Shown here in pieces: positions 1-11,444 of a stretch of 64,000 nt of DNA (positions are counted from its first letter, which is position 1; the number at the start of each line of letters is the position of its first letter). Under the pieces are notes generated by a model. That model saw only the letters and a list, made by a program, of their open reading frames with translations. It did no database searches and was not told where the DNA came from. The translations under genes were made by a program, and so were the position numbers. Source of the stretch: Scleromitrula shiraiana (taxonomy: Eukaryota > Ascomycota > Leotiomycetes > Helotiales > Sclerotiniaceae); NCBI GenBank assembly GCA_028455995.1, contig JABELC010000007.1, positions 558,001 through 622,000 of the forward strand. Direction: 5' to 3'.

Positions 1-43
1 TGAATAAGTAAAAGACATCTAAGTTTGGATATAATACACCTAC

Positions 44-655
44 CTTATATAGATTAGCGACCTGCTTCATTTGAGGATCATCCTTATATCGTGCAGCCCA
101 ACTTCTAAAAAGCACCTTGCATTTCTCCTTTACCAAAGGATCTGTTGCACGTGAGGTGGCACATATACGTAGACGCTCGAGTAACATCTCGTCGGCAAAA
201 TTACGTTGGAAATGAGGACCGGCATTTGAAATCAGTGCATCGAGAACCGTTAGAGTTCGGAGAACAACATGAGTTGGTGCATATTTGAGCTTCTTACGGA
301 TTGCTCTTGATGCTTCAGTTGGGCCACCTGGTTGAAGTTCAATGGCTTCCGCCAACTCTGGAATACCGGTAAGATCATCCTCCTCATATTTTATCACACT
401 AGTTATAGTGTCGATCCTAACAGTAACCGCCGAGAATGTGTTAGGCTGTGAACGACGACTCAATGTTAGTTCTTTCATCTTTGGTGGTGGTGGTTTTTGT
501 CTACGCAAGAGGATATCCCAAACATGACCAATAGGCAAATGTTCGGGTTTAGGTCTGGGGGTTATGTAAGAAGTAGTATAAGATCTCCTATGATGACGGC
601 GACGATGTCTTGACTTGGCAGACCTGCTGCTATGTTCATCGGAATCATAGGACAT
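44..655 (-). CDS. LSB5: Lsb5-like VHS-domain protein, 5' exon only (partial)
   Basis: The visible exon encodes 204 residues starting at the ATG read from 655. It ends in frame at a GTAGGT donor (intron begins at 43), so the rest of the gene lies outside the window. Residues 1-35 are Ser/Arg/His-rich and probably disordered. From about residue 75 to the end the sequence is a VHS-type helical domain, with stretches such as GGPTEASRAIRKKLKY, LTVLDALISNAG and FADEMLLERLRI followed by an LFRSWA-type helix. This arrangement is characteristic of fungal Lsb5, which binds the WASP-like protein Las17/Bee1 and ubiquitin or Arf proteins at sites of endocytosis and couples actin to membrane traffic. The GAT-like half expected downstream is not visible. 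Confidence in the family is good. A GGA-type adaptor is the main alternative, but the closely spaced N-terminus and the EASRAIRKK segment favour Lsb5. Confidence 0.85.
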
Positions 656-2204
656 TAGAAGTTAAGTGGGACGTGAAGTCAGGATTATGCAAACATAATC
701 ATCTCGTGATTTGAGGAAAGGGAGAATGGGGGATGTTCCAGAAATGAAGATGTAAGGTGAAATGAGAGGGAAATAAGAAAGAGAGGATATGAGTATGGGT
801 TACTGACCTGACTACCAAAGATGGGCATTTTCGTTTATTGGAGAAAAAAAGTTTTGATCCCCCTTGACGGTTGAATATAAAAAGGATGGCTTGGCTGCAA
901 GGTCTATTCAGTGTTTTCACAATATTTCTCGATAAAGAGGCCAATGATAAATCAATGATAAATCAATGAACACTGGATTAAATCCTATTAGATCATGGGT
1001 GAGTAATAGCTGTAAGTGGATAATGAATGGATAAAGATAATTTGATAGAAACCCCCTACAAAGTTGCATACCTATGATGTACAGTTAAACTGATGGAGTA
1101 ATAAATAACAATAGAAGTATGCGTTATGCGTTGTCTTTAGTTAAAAAATTAAAAAAAATTATGAAAAATGATTTTTTTTTTGGTCGACCGCTGTTTGGTA
1201 GAGAGAGATATTGTCAGTACTATTGTATTATGTAATCATGAATGAAAGGGATCGACTGGTAGAAGGAGAAGGAAAAGGAGATGAAGATAGAGATGAAGAA
1301 GGGGATAGAGATAGAGATGGAGAAGGAGATGGAGATGGATATGGATATGGATATGGAGAAAGAGAGAGAGAGAAAGAGAGAGATGGGGAAGAATGGTATA
1401 GTTGGAAGAGGAAGAGCAAAACGTGCTTTGTGGCTGCCACGACTTATTAAAATGGAAGGTGGGGGTGGGGTAGAGATAGATAGAGGTAGCTTTGTGTTGT
1501 GTGTTTGGGGTGACTATCAAGGTCTGAGTTTTTTTTCTCGATTCTCTTGACCTCGGATTCGGACGGACTTGGTGTTTGATATATGAGTGAGTATCTTGTA
1601 TGTGAGGATATAATATTTAATGATTCACTAAGAATTTTGTATTATCGAATCGAATGTCTCAAATAATGGATGAGTGACAAGAGTAGGTATTGTTTCTTCT
1701 TTCTTTCTTTCTCGGCTCTTACAGATCTGTCACATTAGAAAGCTTGGCCTAACTTGGATAAAGATTAGCGGGAGCGGGGGCGGGGCGGGGCGGACGGATC
1801 GGTATGTTTATTCTAGTTCTTAGTTGTCGCGTTTTATCCACATAACTTGAGGATTTCTTATTATTAGTCATCTTGAGTTTTATCTTATCTCGAAGCTTCA
1901 TCGTTTTCATCAATTTCTCACCTTTCAAATTACTTTTACTATCAACAATCTCAAATTTCTTTTTCTCTCTTACCTTATCTATACTCATCATCATTATTAT
2001 CTATCTATACATTCATTTTATTCAAATGTGTGCCCGGAGTGACATAAAGAAGATTGAGTTGTAAAGGAGAGGGGTGTGAGATTGGAAGGTGGGGTAAGAG
2101 GGAGAAGTGAGAAGGAGAAGAAGAGGTATGAACGAAGTATTAATGGGAGATAAGAGCATGAGGTAACGGTGAGGTGGCAGCTAGGTGTGTGTGTATCTGG
2201 CAAG
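656..2204. other. Gene-free intergenic region with purine-rich tract
   Basis: This is the shared upstream region of LSB5 (-) and the conserved fungal gene (+). I see no gene in it. It contains a strongly purine-biased tract at about 1255-1395 (GGAGAT/GGATAT-like hexamers followed by GAGA repeats), a G/C-rich patch at about 1768-1795 and a T-rich pyrimidine stretch around 1870-1990. ORFs here are low-complexity readings of these tracts. Confidence 0.7.
1255..1395. repeat. Imperfect purine-rich microsatellite (GA/GGAGAT/GGATAT)
   Basis: About 140 bases are almost purely A/G with interspersed T. Units include repeats of GGATAT and GGAGAT, then AGAGAG. Both strands read as low-complexity ORFs (acidic Glu/Asp or Ser/Pro/Leu), which explains several spurious frames. 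There is no sign of coding function. Confidence 0.8.
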
Positions 2205-4811
2205 ATGGTCCACTACCAAGGTTGGAATGAAGAGGAAATTCGGAGAGCTGGAATGGCCCATTCAGAGAAATTGAGTTTGTATGTAAATCCCAATCTCAAA
2301 GGAGGATTCATGGCTAATACTCAACACAACAGAGTTCCTAATATGCCAATACGTTCAAGCACATCTTTTACTCCAATCAATCGACCTACAACAATCAATC
2401 CTATAAATACTTTGCGTAATACCGACATCTACGATCTACCTAATGATCCACTAGATCCCCCTACTTATACTACTCCCAAAGGTAGAAAACGATCTATTCC
2501 CGTCTTCAAAACTAGTAGCACAAAGGTGCCAGCTAATAATGTACAATTCGACATCACAAATAAAGAAGTTGGTCATGAAGAGTTCGAAGTATCTTCGCCT
2601 AAGAGAAAAAAGACTCCCAAAAAGCGAGCTCAGTCAATGAAAGCCTTCAAAATACCTTCGAGATTACAATCAGAATTTGGAAGTGATGAATATGCAGAAC
2701 TAGGCAATGACTTCGGTAATGGTCTACCAATTTCACAACTTTCAACACCTCCAGATACCAACAAGAAGTCTAAAAAGCGAAGTGCATCTGCCATGGCTAG
2801 CAAACAGAATCAGCAGCCATCAGTACAGGCCAAGGTTGGAAACGATTCCTCAAAATCTGTCAATCGATTACAAGGTTATGTTACAACTGAAGATCAACTG
2901 AAGTTCAACGCCAATGGAATAGCAAACACAACTCTACAAAAGCTGGCTGCTTTCAGATATGTTCCATGCGAGGATGCTATAGTACCTGAAGCTTCTACCA
3001 TTGCGAACAAGTCAAAAATTCTCGGAGAGAGTTTCGATCAATATTATGATGGTCAGGTTGTAGAAGAGACCAATCAACCTTCATCGGACTATGGCCCTAT
3101 GCCAAGCAATGATTCATTCTTCGATGATGCTTTGTGGGATCCAAAACAAACTGGTCAGGGCAACATGCAGGATTGGTCGCAAGAACAAAAGCATATCCAT
3201 ACCTCAGATCATCTTCAGGATATTATGTTCCCAGAAGGATTGAAAATGTCGAACGCATATCCCACCACGGTATCTTCACCTGTCACTCAGGTACCACGAG
3301 ATCCATGCCATACTTCCGAAGATCAACACTTTATGTCTGATTATGAACTCACGTCTAGCGAGGCCAATGCTTTAAACCAATTCCTTGATGGTGACTCAAA
3401 CGGTTTTGTTGGTGAGGCTCGAGGTTCGCATTTTGAACCTGGTGGTGATATGATCATTGCTGGTGTACATCATCTTGACGACAGCCTACAAATTGCTGTA
3501 TCAGAGGTAGATCGAGATACAGGGAGTGGGCATATCGCTCCGGTCTGCTCTTATAGCAATGAGTTCGATGACGGAATTGAGGATGAAGATCTATTGGGGT
3601 TGATGGCGGAGTCGATTCCTCCCAAGGTACCCGCGAAAGTTCAAACCGTGAACCAGGAAAGTCATACCCTACCATCTTCTACCCATTATAATTTTAACTC
3701 TTCTACTACAATGGGGAGAGATCACCCTGCCTCCTTCCAGCAACCATCCACTTCAAGATCCACTCCAGTGGTGGCGCCAGATGAAGACGATGAATTTTTC
3801 TTGGATGAAGACTTTGAGGAGGCAATGTTAATGTTACCAGGAATTACCACGGAAGTTGTAGAATCTTTCGAACCATCACCGAGTGTGACCCTCCCTTCTG
3901 ACGATAACTGTACTGATAAGGGTGTATATGATAAGACTCTCCAATTTTCATCCCCCAAGTCTCGAGGATCAGAATTAGGCGAGAATTCCCAAACTCATAC
4001 AACTAACATTTGTAGTCCAACTAGAAGTTGTGCAGCGGAGCCACCTGCAATGAGTGAAGAGGCGAATTGGGAGTGGGTTATTCTTTGAAGCCACAAAGTC
4101 TTTTTCTAGCTATTTACTGATCTTAATGTTTCTAGTTATGTTACTTCTGCCACTGTTCCTCCAGCAAACATCGTCAATCCAGAAGCTATTCAACGCCCAA
4201 AAGCGCCTCAGGCTCCGCAGATGTCATCCGCATCTATTGAATTGAACCAGGCTAATCACACGAAGAATTGGATTGATGATAGTCATGAGTATCAACCCCT
4301 CCAGCCCTTCGCTCGTCCAAAGTTCCCTTCCTTAGTTCATGATCGATGTCCAGTCCATGGTGTATCCGCACAGACTTTCCTACGTGTTTGTTTCCGAATT
4401 GGCGAGATGTTGAAAGAGGGAGGACGATGCGATGCACTAGGTCAAGATGCAATCATTGAGCTGTTCTCCCGTGTCAATTTCTCATCTCGAGAATCTGGTA
4501 CCACGAAGCAACATTTTCAATTCGTCGATCTCTTTCATGATCGACCACCTTTTGCTAAAGGCATTCTGGCGAATTTTAAAAGCACTAATTTACTAGAGAG
4601 TGAGACTAAAGTTTTTATGGAATCGAGTGAACCACTTCTTGCGAGATGCCTGGGAAGATTGAAGAGAGATGGTAAGAGTGGATCATGGTTATTGAATATT
4701 ATTAATGTAAGAGTGACGGATTGGGAGGAGATTAGATGGACTAAGAGAGTAGTGAGTGCGGATCATGATGAAAGAGAAAGAGCAAGAACAAAAACTGTTA
4801 CCAAGTTATGA
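2205..4811 (+). CDS. Conserved fungal protein of unknown function, two exons
   Basis: I do not recognise a named family. The model is exon 1 2205-4072, a 63-nt intron (GTGGGT...TCTAG, 4073-4135), and exon 2 4136-4811, giving 847 residues in one frame. The ATG at 2205 is the first in frame; the open frame upstream has only a GTG. The first 600 residues look disordered: Ser/Pro/Asn-rich, with basic patches such as SPKRKKTPKKRAQS (about residue 130), which could act as a nuclear signal, and acidic clusters (DEDDEFFLDEDFEEAM). The last 180 residues are different: compact, with two cysteines in RCPVHG, followed by FLRVCFRIGEML, ALGQDAIIELFSRV and LLNIINVRVTDWEEI. That region appears conserved among ascomycetes and may be a folded, perhaps OB-like, domain. 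This is inference. A nuclear or chromatin role fits but is unproven. Confidence 0.75.
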
Positions 4812-4930
4812 ATTGTGATGGGATGATATTTTTAAAGAGTCGTTTGCTATATTTGCTATCATATATACGATGTTTTGCAGAGCTTGAATAACTCAACTAA
4901 CATTTAGAGAATGAACTAATCGGGGAGGAT

Positions 4931-4964
4931 GAGCATGAGTATGAGCATGAGTATGAGCATGAGA
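4931..4964. repeat. GAGCATGAGTAT tandem repeat
   Basis: A 12-base unit alternates GAGCAT and GAGTAT almost three times, about 120 bases after the stop codon of the preceding gene. It probably lies in the 3' untranslated region. Confidence 0.85.
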
Positions 4965-5099
4965 GAGGAATTTGTATCCATTGTATCTAGCTAGTTATAT
5001 GTTTCCATAATCATAATGTTAAATCACAAGTACACATTAACCGAATATACATCAAGATTCAAAACATAATATCTAGCTGTTGAAATCTCATGAAAAATT

Positions 5100-5121
5100 A
5101 AAAAAAAAAAAAAAAAAAAAA
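5100..5121. repeat. Poly-A run (22 A)
   Basis: An uninterrupted run of 22 adenines preceded by an A-rich segment. It could be a microsatellite or the tail of an old retro-inserted sequence. No flanking target duplication was evident. Confidence 0.85.
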
Positions 5122-5801
5122 TGCTGATCCCCAGCAAAGACACGCTCCATCACATATTTCCCATCACTTCCCATCCCGGATATTCGATTAGATTACCTCA
5201 ACGTTTGTTTGCATAGCCAGCCCTGTAAGGCTTACTGACTGACTGACACAACTGATATACCGTCTACGAATCGTCCAGCCAAAAGCCGATCGATATATAC
5301 CATTCTTATTCACGGATTGCACGTATATCAGTATTGAGCATTTATATTATATGTAAGCTGGCGCACAATCAATCCTAATCGATTTTATTTTTATCTTTAT
5401 CTTCTTGGTTTCTGGACTTGCTTGCTGCTCTAGATTTGGGAATTGTTATTTGATCGTTCGGGTCTTTTATTTATTTATTTGTTTATTTATATATATATAT
5501 GTGTGTGTGTGTTTTTTGAGGTTTCATGTCGTCATCGTTACTACTGTTAGCTCTGATCGATCGATCGATCGATCTATCAACTCTTTTGGTCTCGAGATGT
5601 ATTTATATTATAGGTTTTATCGCCAGCATATATACGTATACCAGTCATCGTACGGGTGTAGTGACGACGGATAAGCAGTCAGGCAGGCAGGTAGAAAGGC
5701 AGGCAGGCAAGAAAGCTAGAAAGCTAGAAAATTGAAAAAAATGAATCGTTCACGGTATGAGGCTGTAAGTATCGGGTTTTATTCGTTCATTTATTCATTT
5801 G

Positions 5802-5897
5802 TTGATATGTTGATATGTTGATATGTTGATATGTTGATATGTTGATATGTTGATATGTTGATATGTTGATATGTTGATATGTTGATATGTTGATATG
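5802..5897. repeat. Perfect (TTGATATG)12 minisatellite
   Basis: Twelve identical head-to-tail copies of an 8-base unit, 96 bases in all, with no divergence between copies. Lack of decay implies recent expansion or ongoing slippage, so the copy number is likely to vary between strains. Confidence 0.95.
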
Positions 5898-6103
5898 TTC
5901 ATTCGTATTTATGTATCAGGTCTGCTGGAGGGAGATGATTGGGAATAGATCGCCATCGAGTTTAGGTGCGGGTGTTTACTTCTGTTTGAGTGGTTGAAGG
6001 TGTTGTTTTTATTGGGATTTTGGAAATGCATGTGGGTTATTTTGTTATTGCTTTTTCGTCTTTTGAGGGATCTTGGCATCGGGATTGGCATTTACATGGT
6101 TTT

Positions 6104-6122
6104 GGGGGGGGGGGGGGGGGGG
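6104..6122. repeat. Poly-G run (19 G)
   Basis: Nineteen consecutive guanines. Such runs are rare in this AT-rich context, can form G-quadruplexes, and are also prone to assembly length errors. Confidence 0.9.
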
Positions 6123-8387
6123 TTGAGGTTTAGGTCATTTGTTGTGCAGCTCTTTAGCTCTCCTTGTTTACCCTTGAGTTGTTGCTTTGCGTTGCTTTAT
6201 TCTTTTCATACCTACGAGTATACATTTACAATGTCCTTCTTAAATCTAATTGTAACAACTAGCTCCCTCAGTCTGATCTATCTCTCAGTAATTCACCTAT
6301 TCTCCTCCGTATGTCAGCGGCCTCCCCACCTCCGCCCCCCATCCACCCACCGCCCCTTCATCTCCATTTTTCTCATCCTCCTCCTCCAACCCCATTACCA
6401 CCCCTCCATCTACATCTACATCTCCATCTACATCTCCATCTACCACTTCCTTTTGCGATCCCCAACTCTCCACCCCCGTCCTTCCACTCCCCACAGTTCG
6501 CTCATTTGAATGCTCCGCCTCCTTACCAATCAAAATCAAAATCAAAATCAACACCAACCCCAGCAACAATATCACCATTACCCCGGTTCTCCTACCACGA
6601 TATCGCGCTCCTCTACCCCTCGCGCAGTTTTGAGAAATAGAGGCGGTAGTGGAGTAGAGCTTTAGGTGTTGGCGGCCAATATAGCGGGCACGATGAGGAC
6701 TGAAGATGGAGATGGAGAAGCAGAAGCAGAAGGAGATAGAGATAGAGATAGAGATAGAGAAGGAGAAAGACTTAAGCGGAGAATAAAGAAGTCATCGGAG
6801 AAGATTAGACAGTTCCTTATTACTTATTTCTTTTCTTTTCTTTATTATTCCCCTCCTCCGCTTTCTATTCATAAGTTTCTCTCCGTAGATTTAACCATGC
6901 ATGAAGTTTCCTGAAGTTCTTTCCTGAAGTTCTTTCAAGGAATTTCAAAAGGCACTACACATGCTGTAAAGGAAATCTCAAGAAATTAGAATTAGAATTA
7001 GAATCCAAGCGCACGACTAACTCAACTAATAGAATTAAACTAAACGTAAACGTAAACATAAACATAAACGAAAATAGATAGATAAAAAGAAACAAACACC
7101 CCCAAAAACCTTATTCAAAATAAACCGCAGTGGATGGTGATAGAAGGAATTATTGTGTTATGTTTACCGATGCATTGAGAGACTCGGATGTGGAGGGGGG
7201 TTTTGATGGGTGGTGTGTTTTGTTCTGTTCTGTTGTCTCTTGTTTTCCCTTTCCCCTTTTCTCCTCTTCCCCTATCTCGGGAAGGGGGAAGGAAGGAGGA
7301 TTTTTCATCATTTGCGAGAGCGTGTGGTGATGTTTATGCTGGGTGCTGGGTATATATATGTATGTAGTTGGGGAGTTTGGGTTGGTTTGGGTTGGATTAA
7401 TTAATTAGTTAATTAGTTAGTTAATTAATAATAGTCTTTTTTACCGGATGAGCATTTGATCATGTATATATGAATTCGTATGGTAGGTAGGATGTTGTTA
7501 TATGATATGACATGGTCGTATATGAATGATGGATGGCATATGATATTGATAGATGGATAAACCATACAGCCATAGCATAAAATAGACTTGAATTTTTAAT
7601 TAATATGAAGAACACAGTACTATATCGAATCTATATGAACAATTCAACAGCTTTTTATCCATCCGTTCATCCATCCATCCATCCATTCATTCATTCATTC
7701 ATTCATTGATCCAGTGAAATAGAATAACCCACAGTAACACCGAAATGGAAATAAAATAGAACCAGAGATTCAAATACAACTCTGGCATATCCAACCCCCC
7801 CAACTCGATTATCCATTACAGCATCGTCCTCCCCTTAATTCTCCCTGCCCAACATTACCCGGAAGAAAGTGAATCGGAGATACCGAAAAATTTGAATGCA
7901 AATATAAGGAAAGGAAAGAACAGTATTGTAAGGGTCTTGGGTATTGTATTGTGCCGACAGAATGATTGATCAGTTTGTATTGTATCATTTTGATATTTGG
8001 AAAAAGAAACAAAGTAAAATAGAAATGGAAGTAAACACAAGTAATGGAAACAGACGAAAAGTATGAGGTAAAGTTTTATGGAGAAGGTTTTGCTGAGGGG
8101 ATATGTAGGTAGTAGGTGGTGGGTGGGTATGCATGCGAAGCTGGACAATTTGTTGTTGTGGTGTATGACGAGAGGTGATGTGATCGAGAATTTCAAGCGG
8201 GTAAGGTGATCGAGGCAACGGAGGCAAATTTGTTGGCATTGTAAATGGCGACGTGCACGTCGGGAACAGCTAGCTGAAGAGCGAAGGCAACAGTGATTTC
8301 GTGAAAGACTATGCATAGACCAGCAAGAGAAGAGTGCTAGTCGTCATGGATGCCGTATCAGAAACCAAATGAAAGTGCTTTCAAAAC

Positions 8388-11300
8388 TCAGTCGGTATTC
8401 ATCGGCTCCCCGCTATATCCTAAACCGTTGTTTTGAGTTCTCTGCAAAAGATCCGAAAGAGGACTGTACTGACGATCGGCATTACTTCCATAACTATACA
8501 AAGACTCGCGATCCTGATTTTCGAAGGGTTGATCGGATCCTTGGGACTGTTTAATCTCATTCTTCAAATCAATCAAGCGATTTTGAAACTGCTTGAGATT
8601 GAGTTGCTCTCGTTGGAGTTTAGACCGTCGTTTCGCGGTTGCCATATCCTCTTCCATGAGGCTTTGAGATGTTGTTGCACCTGTATTACTCGTTAGCTTG
8701 TGAAAGGGGAAGTTTGATCGGGAGTGGGAGAGGAATTATCTTACCAGTTACAACATCATTAATACCAAGTTTTGTCTCGAGCAAATTTTCGATCTCTTCA
8801 CTGACTAGTTTGAACCAATGATTATTGATTCCTAGACAAATACTATCCGTGAAACGAGTTGCTGCCACCAGATAATATCCCCTAATGTAGGCAGCGACCC
8901 CAAGTTCTAGCTCGAAGTTATCTTTCCCCAATTCATCAGGTTTAACTTGGGATATAAGCTTTTGTTTCTCGCGCAAAAAACCTGCATCATCCTGCTCCTT
9001 TATCAATCTTGGGTTACAGTAAAGCTTTTTCTCAACGAGGCGGGTAGCACGAGATTTGTGACGAGCCTCTTTGAGAACTTCCAACTCGGTAGCCTTCTTC
9101 TCCTTAATACCGGACTCATTCACAGAAAATGGGCAGTGAGTTTCGCGTTCGTAGAATGTGCACAATTCTTCAACTTCTCTCTCATGGAGATCATCAAGCC
9201 ATGCATTCACAATCTTTCTCGACTCCCTGTACAAACCCGTTTGACGATAATTACCCATTGTTTTATCCAAAATGCTCTCAATTGCTGTACACAATAAGGA
9301 TTTAGTCTCCAGAATAAGAGCATTAAGGGGCCCTTCCCAACATTCGACGGATTCTTTACACAAGTCATTGTATACTCTGGCGCTTACCACATGTGGCAGT
9401 CCATGATGAGCATGATTGATGATGCGTTGTTTGATATCACCAATGGAAGTGAAATTTTTACCATATTCGGTATAGTTCTGGAACACGGTACCTTTGAGAG
9501 GATTTGAAGATAGATTTGGCATTCGAATTGGTCTCGGTGTTTGGCGATTGGGAGTCTCTACCTTGAGTCGTATTGGTGTTGGGGTATCATTGATTGATCT
9601 TCTGCGACCTGAAGATGGCTCTTCAATCTTATCAAATGGGCGTTTTGTGCCTTTTCTCTGTGGAGTTTGAGGCACATCGATGATTTCATTCTCATCATCA
9701 CTATCAAGGGAGATGACCGGGACTTTAAGTGTGTCTGATGGATCAGAAACCATAATCATCGGCTTGATGTGAAGGATTAGTTTGTTAAAATTGCCGGAAA
9801 GGACTTTCCAAGCCCCATGAAACTTGTAATCATCCAGCACAAGCTCTCCACTCATGAGACGTTGGACTTCCGCACTGAAGTTATGTATGTGCCTCTGCAC
9901 CACGAATTGGACATTGTTTTGGGGAAGTGAAGGTAGAGCAGCGAGCTCTTCTTCAATCTGTTTTTCACGGGCATTGATCTGAGTCTCAATGTATGGTATA
10001 CTATTGGGAAGATGTTAGCTATGTCTAGCGACAATGAGAAACAAAGTATATACTTTTTTGCAATCAATAATGCTAGGCGACGAGACAAAGTTTCTTGTAT
10101 TCTTCTTGTGCCGCATTTTTCTTGAAATCTGGCCCAATCTCCATTCCATAAAGGGTCGTTTTTGAAAAATTTCTCTTCATCTAGACGAGCCTCGCGATGA
10201 TAATCTGACCCGAGGAATGGGAAATCCGGCCCAGGCTGTTTCGTCACCAAATAACCATACCCCATTCGATGATCTTTATTTTCGAGGATTCTCTCGAACT
10301 CTTCTGATCCATTCTCACGATCGTTGAGCATATCGGGTTTGGTCAAAATACCTAAACAACGGTTCTGAACCTGGTTGTCCTCGATAACCTTTTTCGTATT
10401 GGAATTCGCGGCATCTACCGACATTGTCATCGCGAAGATGATCAGTGCGTTTTTGTCCAACATGTACCTGAAAAATGTTAGAAAGAGAAAGCATTTGAAA
10501 GTTGGAAATATAGTGTACTAACTTAGTTGCGAGATTTCTGAAAACTGCGACCAAGTATTTTTGGTCGGGTCGCGCCGAAGAGGCAACGATACCCGGGAGA
10601 TCATAGAACGATAGTGGAGGTAGATCTGGCCCAGAGATTGATACTTCTACGACATTTGGGGAGAACTCGGCTTCAGTCGTCATATCGTTGCTCAGAGCTA
10701 ATCTACCAGACCTTGGAACAAACAGATTGTAGTCTTGGCTATGGTTAAGAATAGCTATTTGAGCCCAGCTCATAGCTTCCTCCAGCTCAGATTTATTAGT
10801 CAGTCTTATAAATTCTTGAACCTCCAGGTCTTGTTCCACCCAGGGTGGAAATGGTTGGGTTTTCTTAACATCTCGGATGTCAACTGGTCGGTTTCTAGGT
10901 TGAGGTATGTAACGGTACTTTCTGGACAGCGAGATGGTGCAAGACCAAGTTTTGGCCTCGGATGTGATTATGTTCGCGGGGCAGCGAGTGCAGCAGCCAC
11001 TTTTCCGAGGTATATGGATTTCAGCCATTGCCCCCATAAGTGATGACTTGCCGGCACTTTGATCACCAACGAGAACGAGACTAGGTAATGTGACGACATG
11101 TGCAAGATCGAACTGTCGCAGTTCGCTGATTGCTTTGACCAGAGTGTTTATGTCTCTGCCAAGGATTTGAAATCCACCCTCTACTTCCATATCTGGTGTT
11201 GGAGTATGAGGTTCAACCCTGTTGTAGGCAACTTGATGGAAAGAGGATACTGCGAAGTTATGTCAGCCACACTATTAACGAACCTTAGATATGTCTTACC

Positions 11301-11444
11301 TCCACGGGAACGACGTCTACGATCCGCCTCAATAGAGTCTATAGGGCCTCCAGGAATAGAATTATTGTACACTTGAGATACTTCCTCTTTAATGTTATCA
11401 AGCTGAGAGGATCTCTTATTTTCTTCTTTTGCTTTTCGTACCAT
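8388..11444 (-). CDS. Dynamin-like / Mx-type large GTPase, five exons
   Basis: Exons run 11444-11300, 11249-10523, 10467-10054, 10000-8745 and 8680-8388. All junctions keep frame and give 944 residues. GTPase motifs are clear: G1 GDQSAGKSS (about residues 110-118), G3 YDLPG (about 264) and G4 LTKPD (about 332). The rest is a long helical stalk ending in a GED-like segment. This is the dynamin/Mx superfamily, GTPases that assemble on membranes and remodel them by hydrolysing GTP; filamentous fungi carry many uncharacterised members. No pleckstrin or transmembrane segment is visible, which separates it from classical dynamin, mitofusin and Mgm1. Unusually, a disordered insert at about residues 515-600 contains VISLDSDDE, KRPFDK and GRRRS, resembling a SUMO-interaction motif and basic nuclear signals. 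The N-terminal 65 residues are charged and probably flexible. The exact cellular role is unknown. Confidence 0.9.

Larger units (their letters stand above)
4812..8387. other. 3.5-kb gene-free region rich in microsatellites
   Basis: I see no convincing gene between the conserved fungal gene and the dynamin-like gene. The stretch holds many simple repeats: GAGCATGAGTAT near 4931-4964, a 22-A run at 5100-5121, TTTA and TG repeats near 5465-5515, five GATC units at 5555-5574, twelve TTGATATG units at 5802-5897, a 19-G run at 6104-6122, a CATCTA/CATCTC tract near 6408-6446, a GATAGA tract near 6738-6762, and CATC/CATT tetramers near 7660-7706. Frames at 6311-6640 and 7855-8316 are Pro/His or Leu/Phe/Ser-rich and look non-coding. 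Confidence 0.65.

Noticed and set aside
1211..1550. Four overlapping ORFs on both strands
   Set aside because: They are readings of a purine-rich tract (Glu/Asp/Arg or Ser/Pro/Leu), not proteins.
6311..6640. Pro/His-rich ORF of 109 codons and overlapping frames
   Set aside because: Composition follows CATCTA/CCACC microsatellite sequence; all three frames and the reverse strand are low-complexity, and no conserved motif or splice context is present.
7855..8316. Minus-strand ORF of 153 codons downstream of the dynamin-like gene
   Set aside because: Leu/Phe/Ser/Cys-rich without domain or signal peptide; it lies in the presumed 3' untranslated region of the dynamin-like gene.
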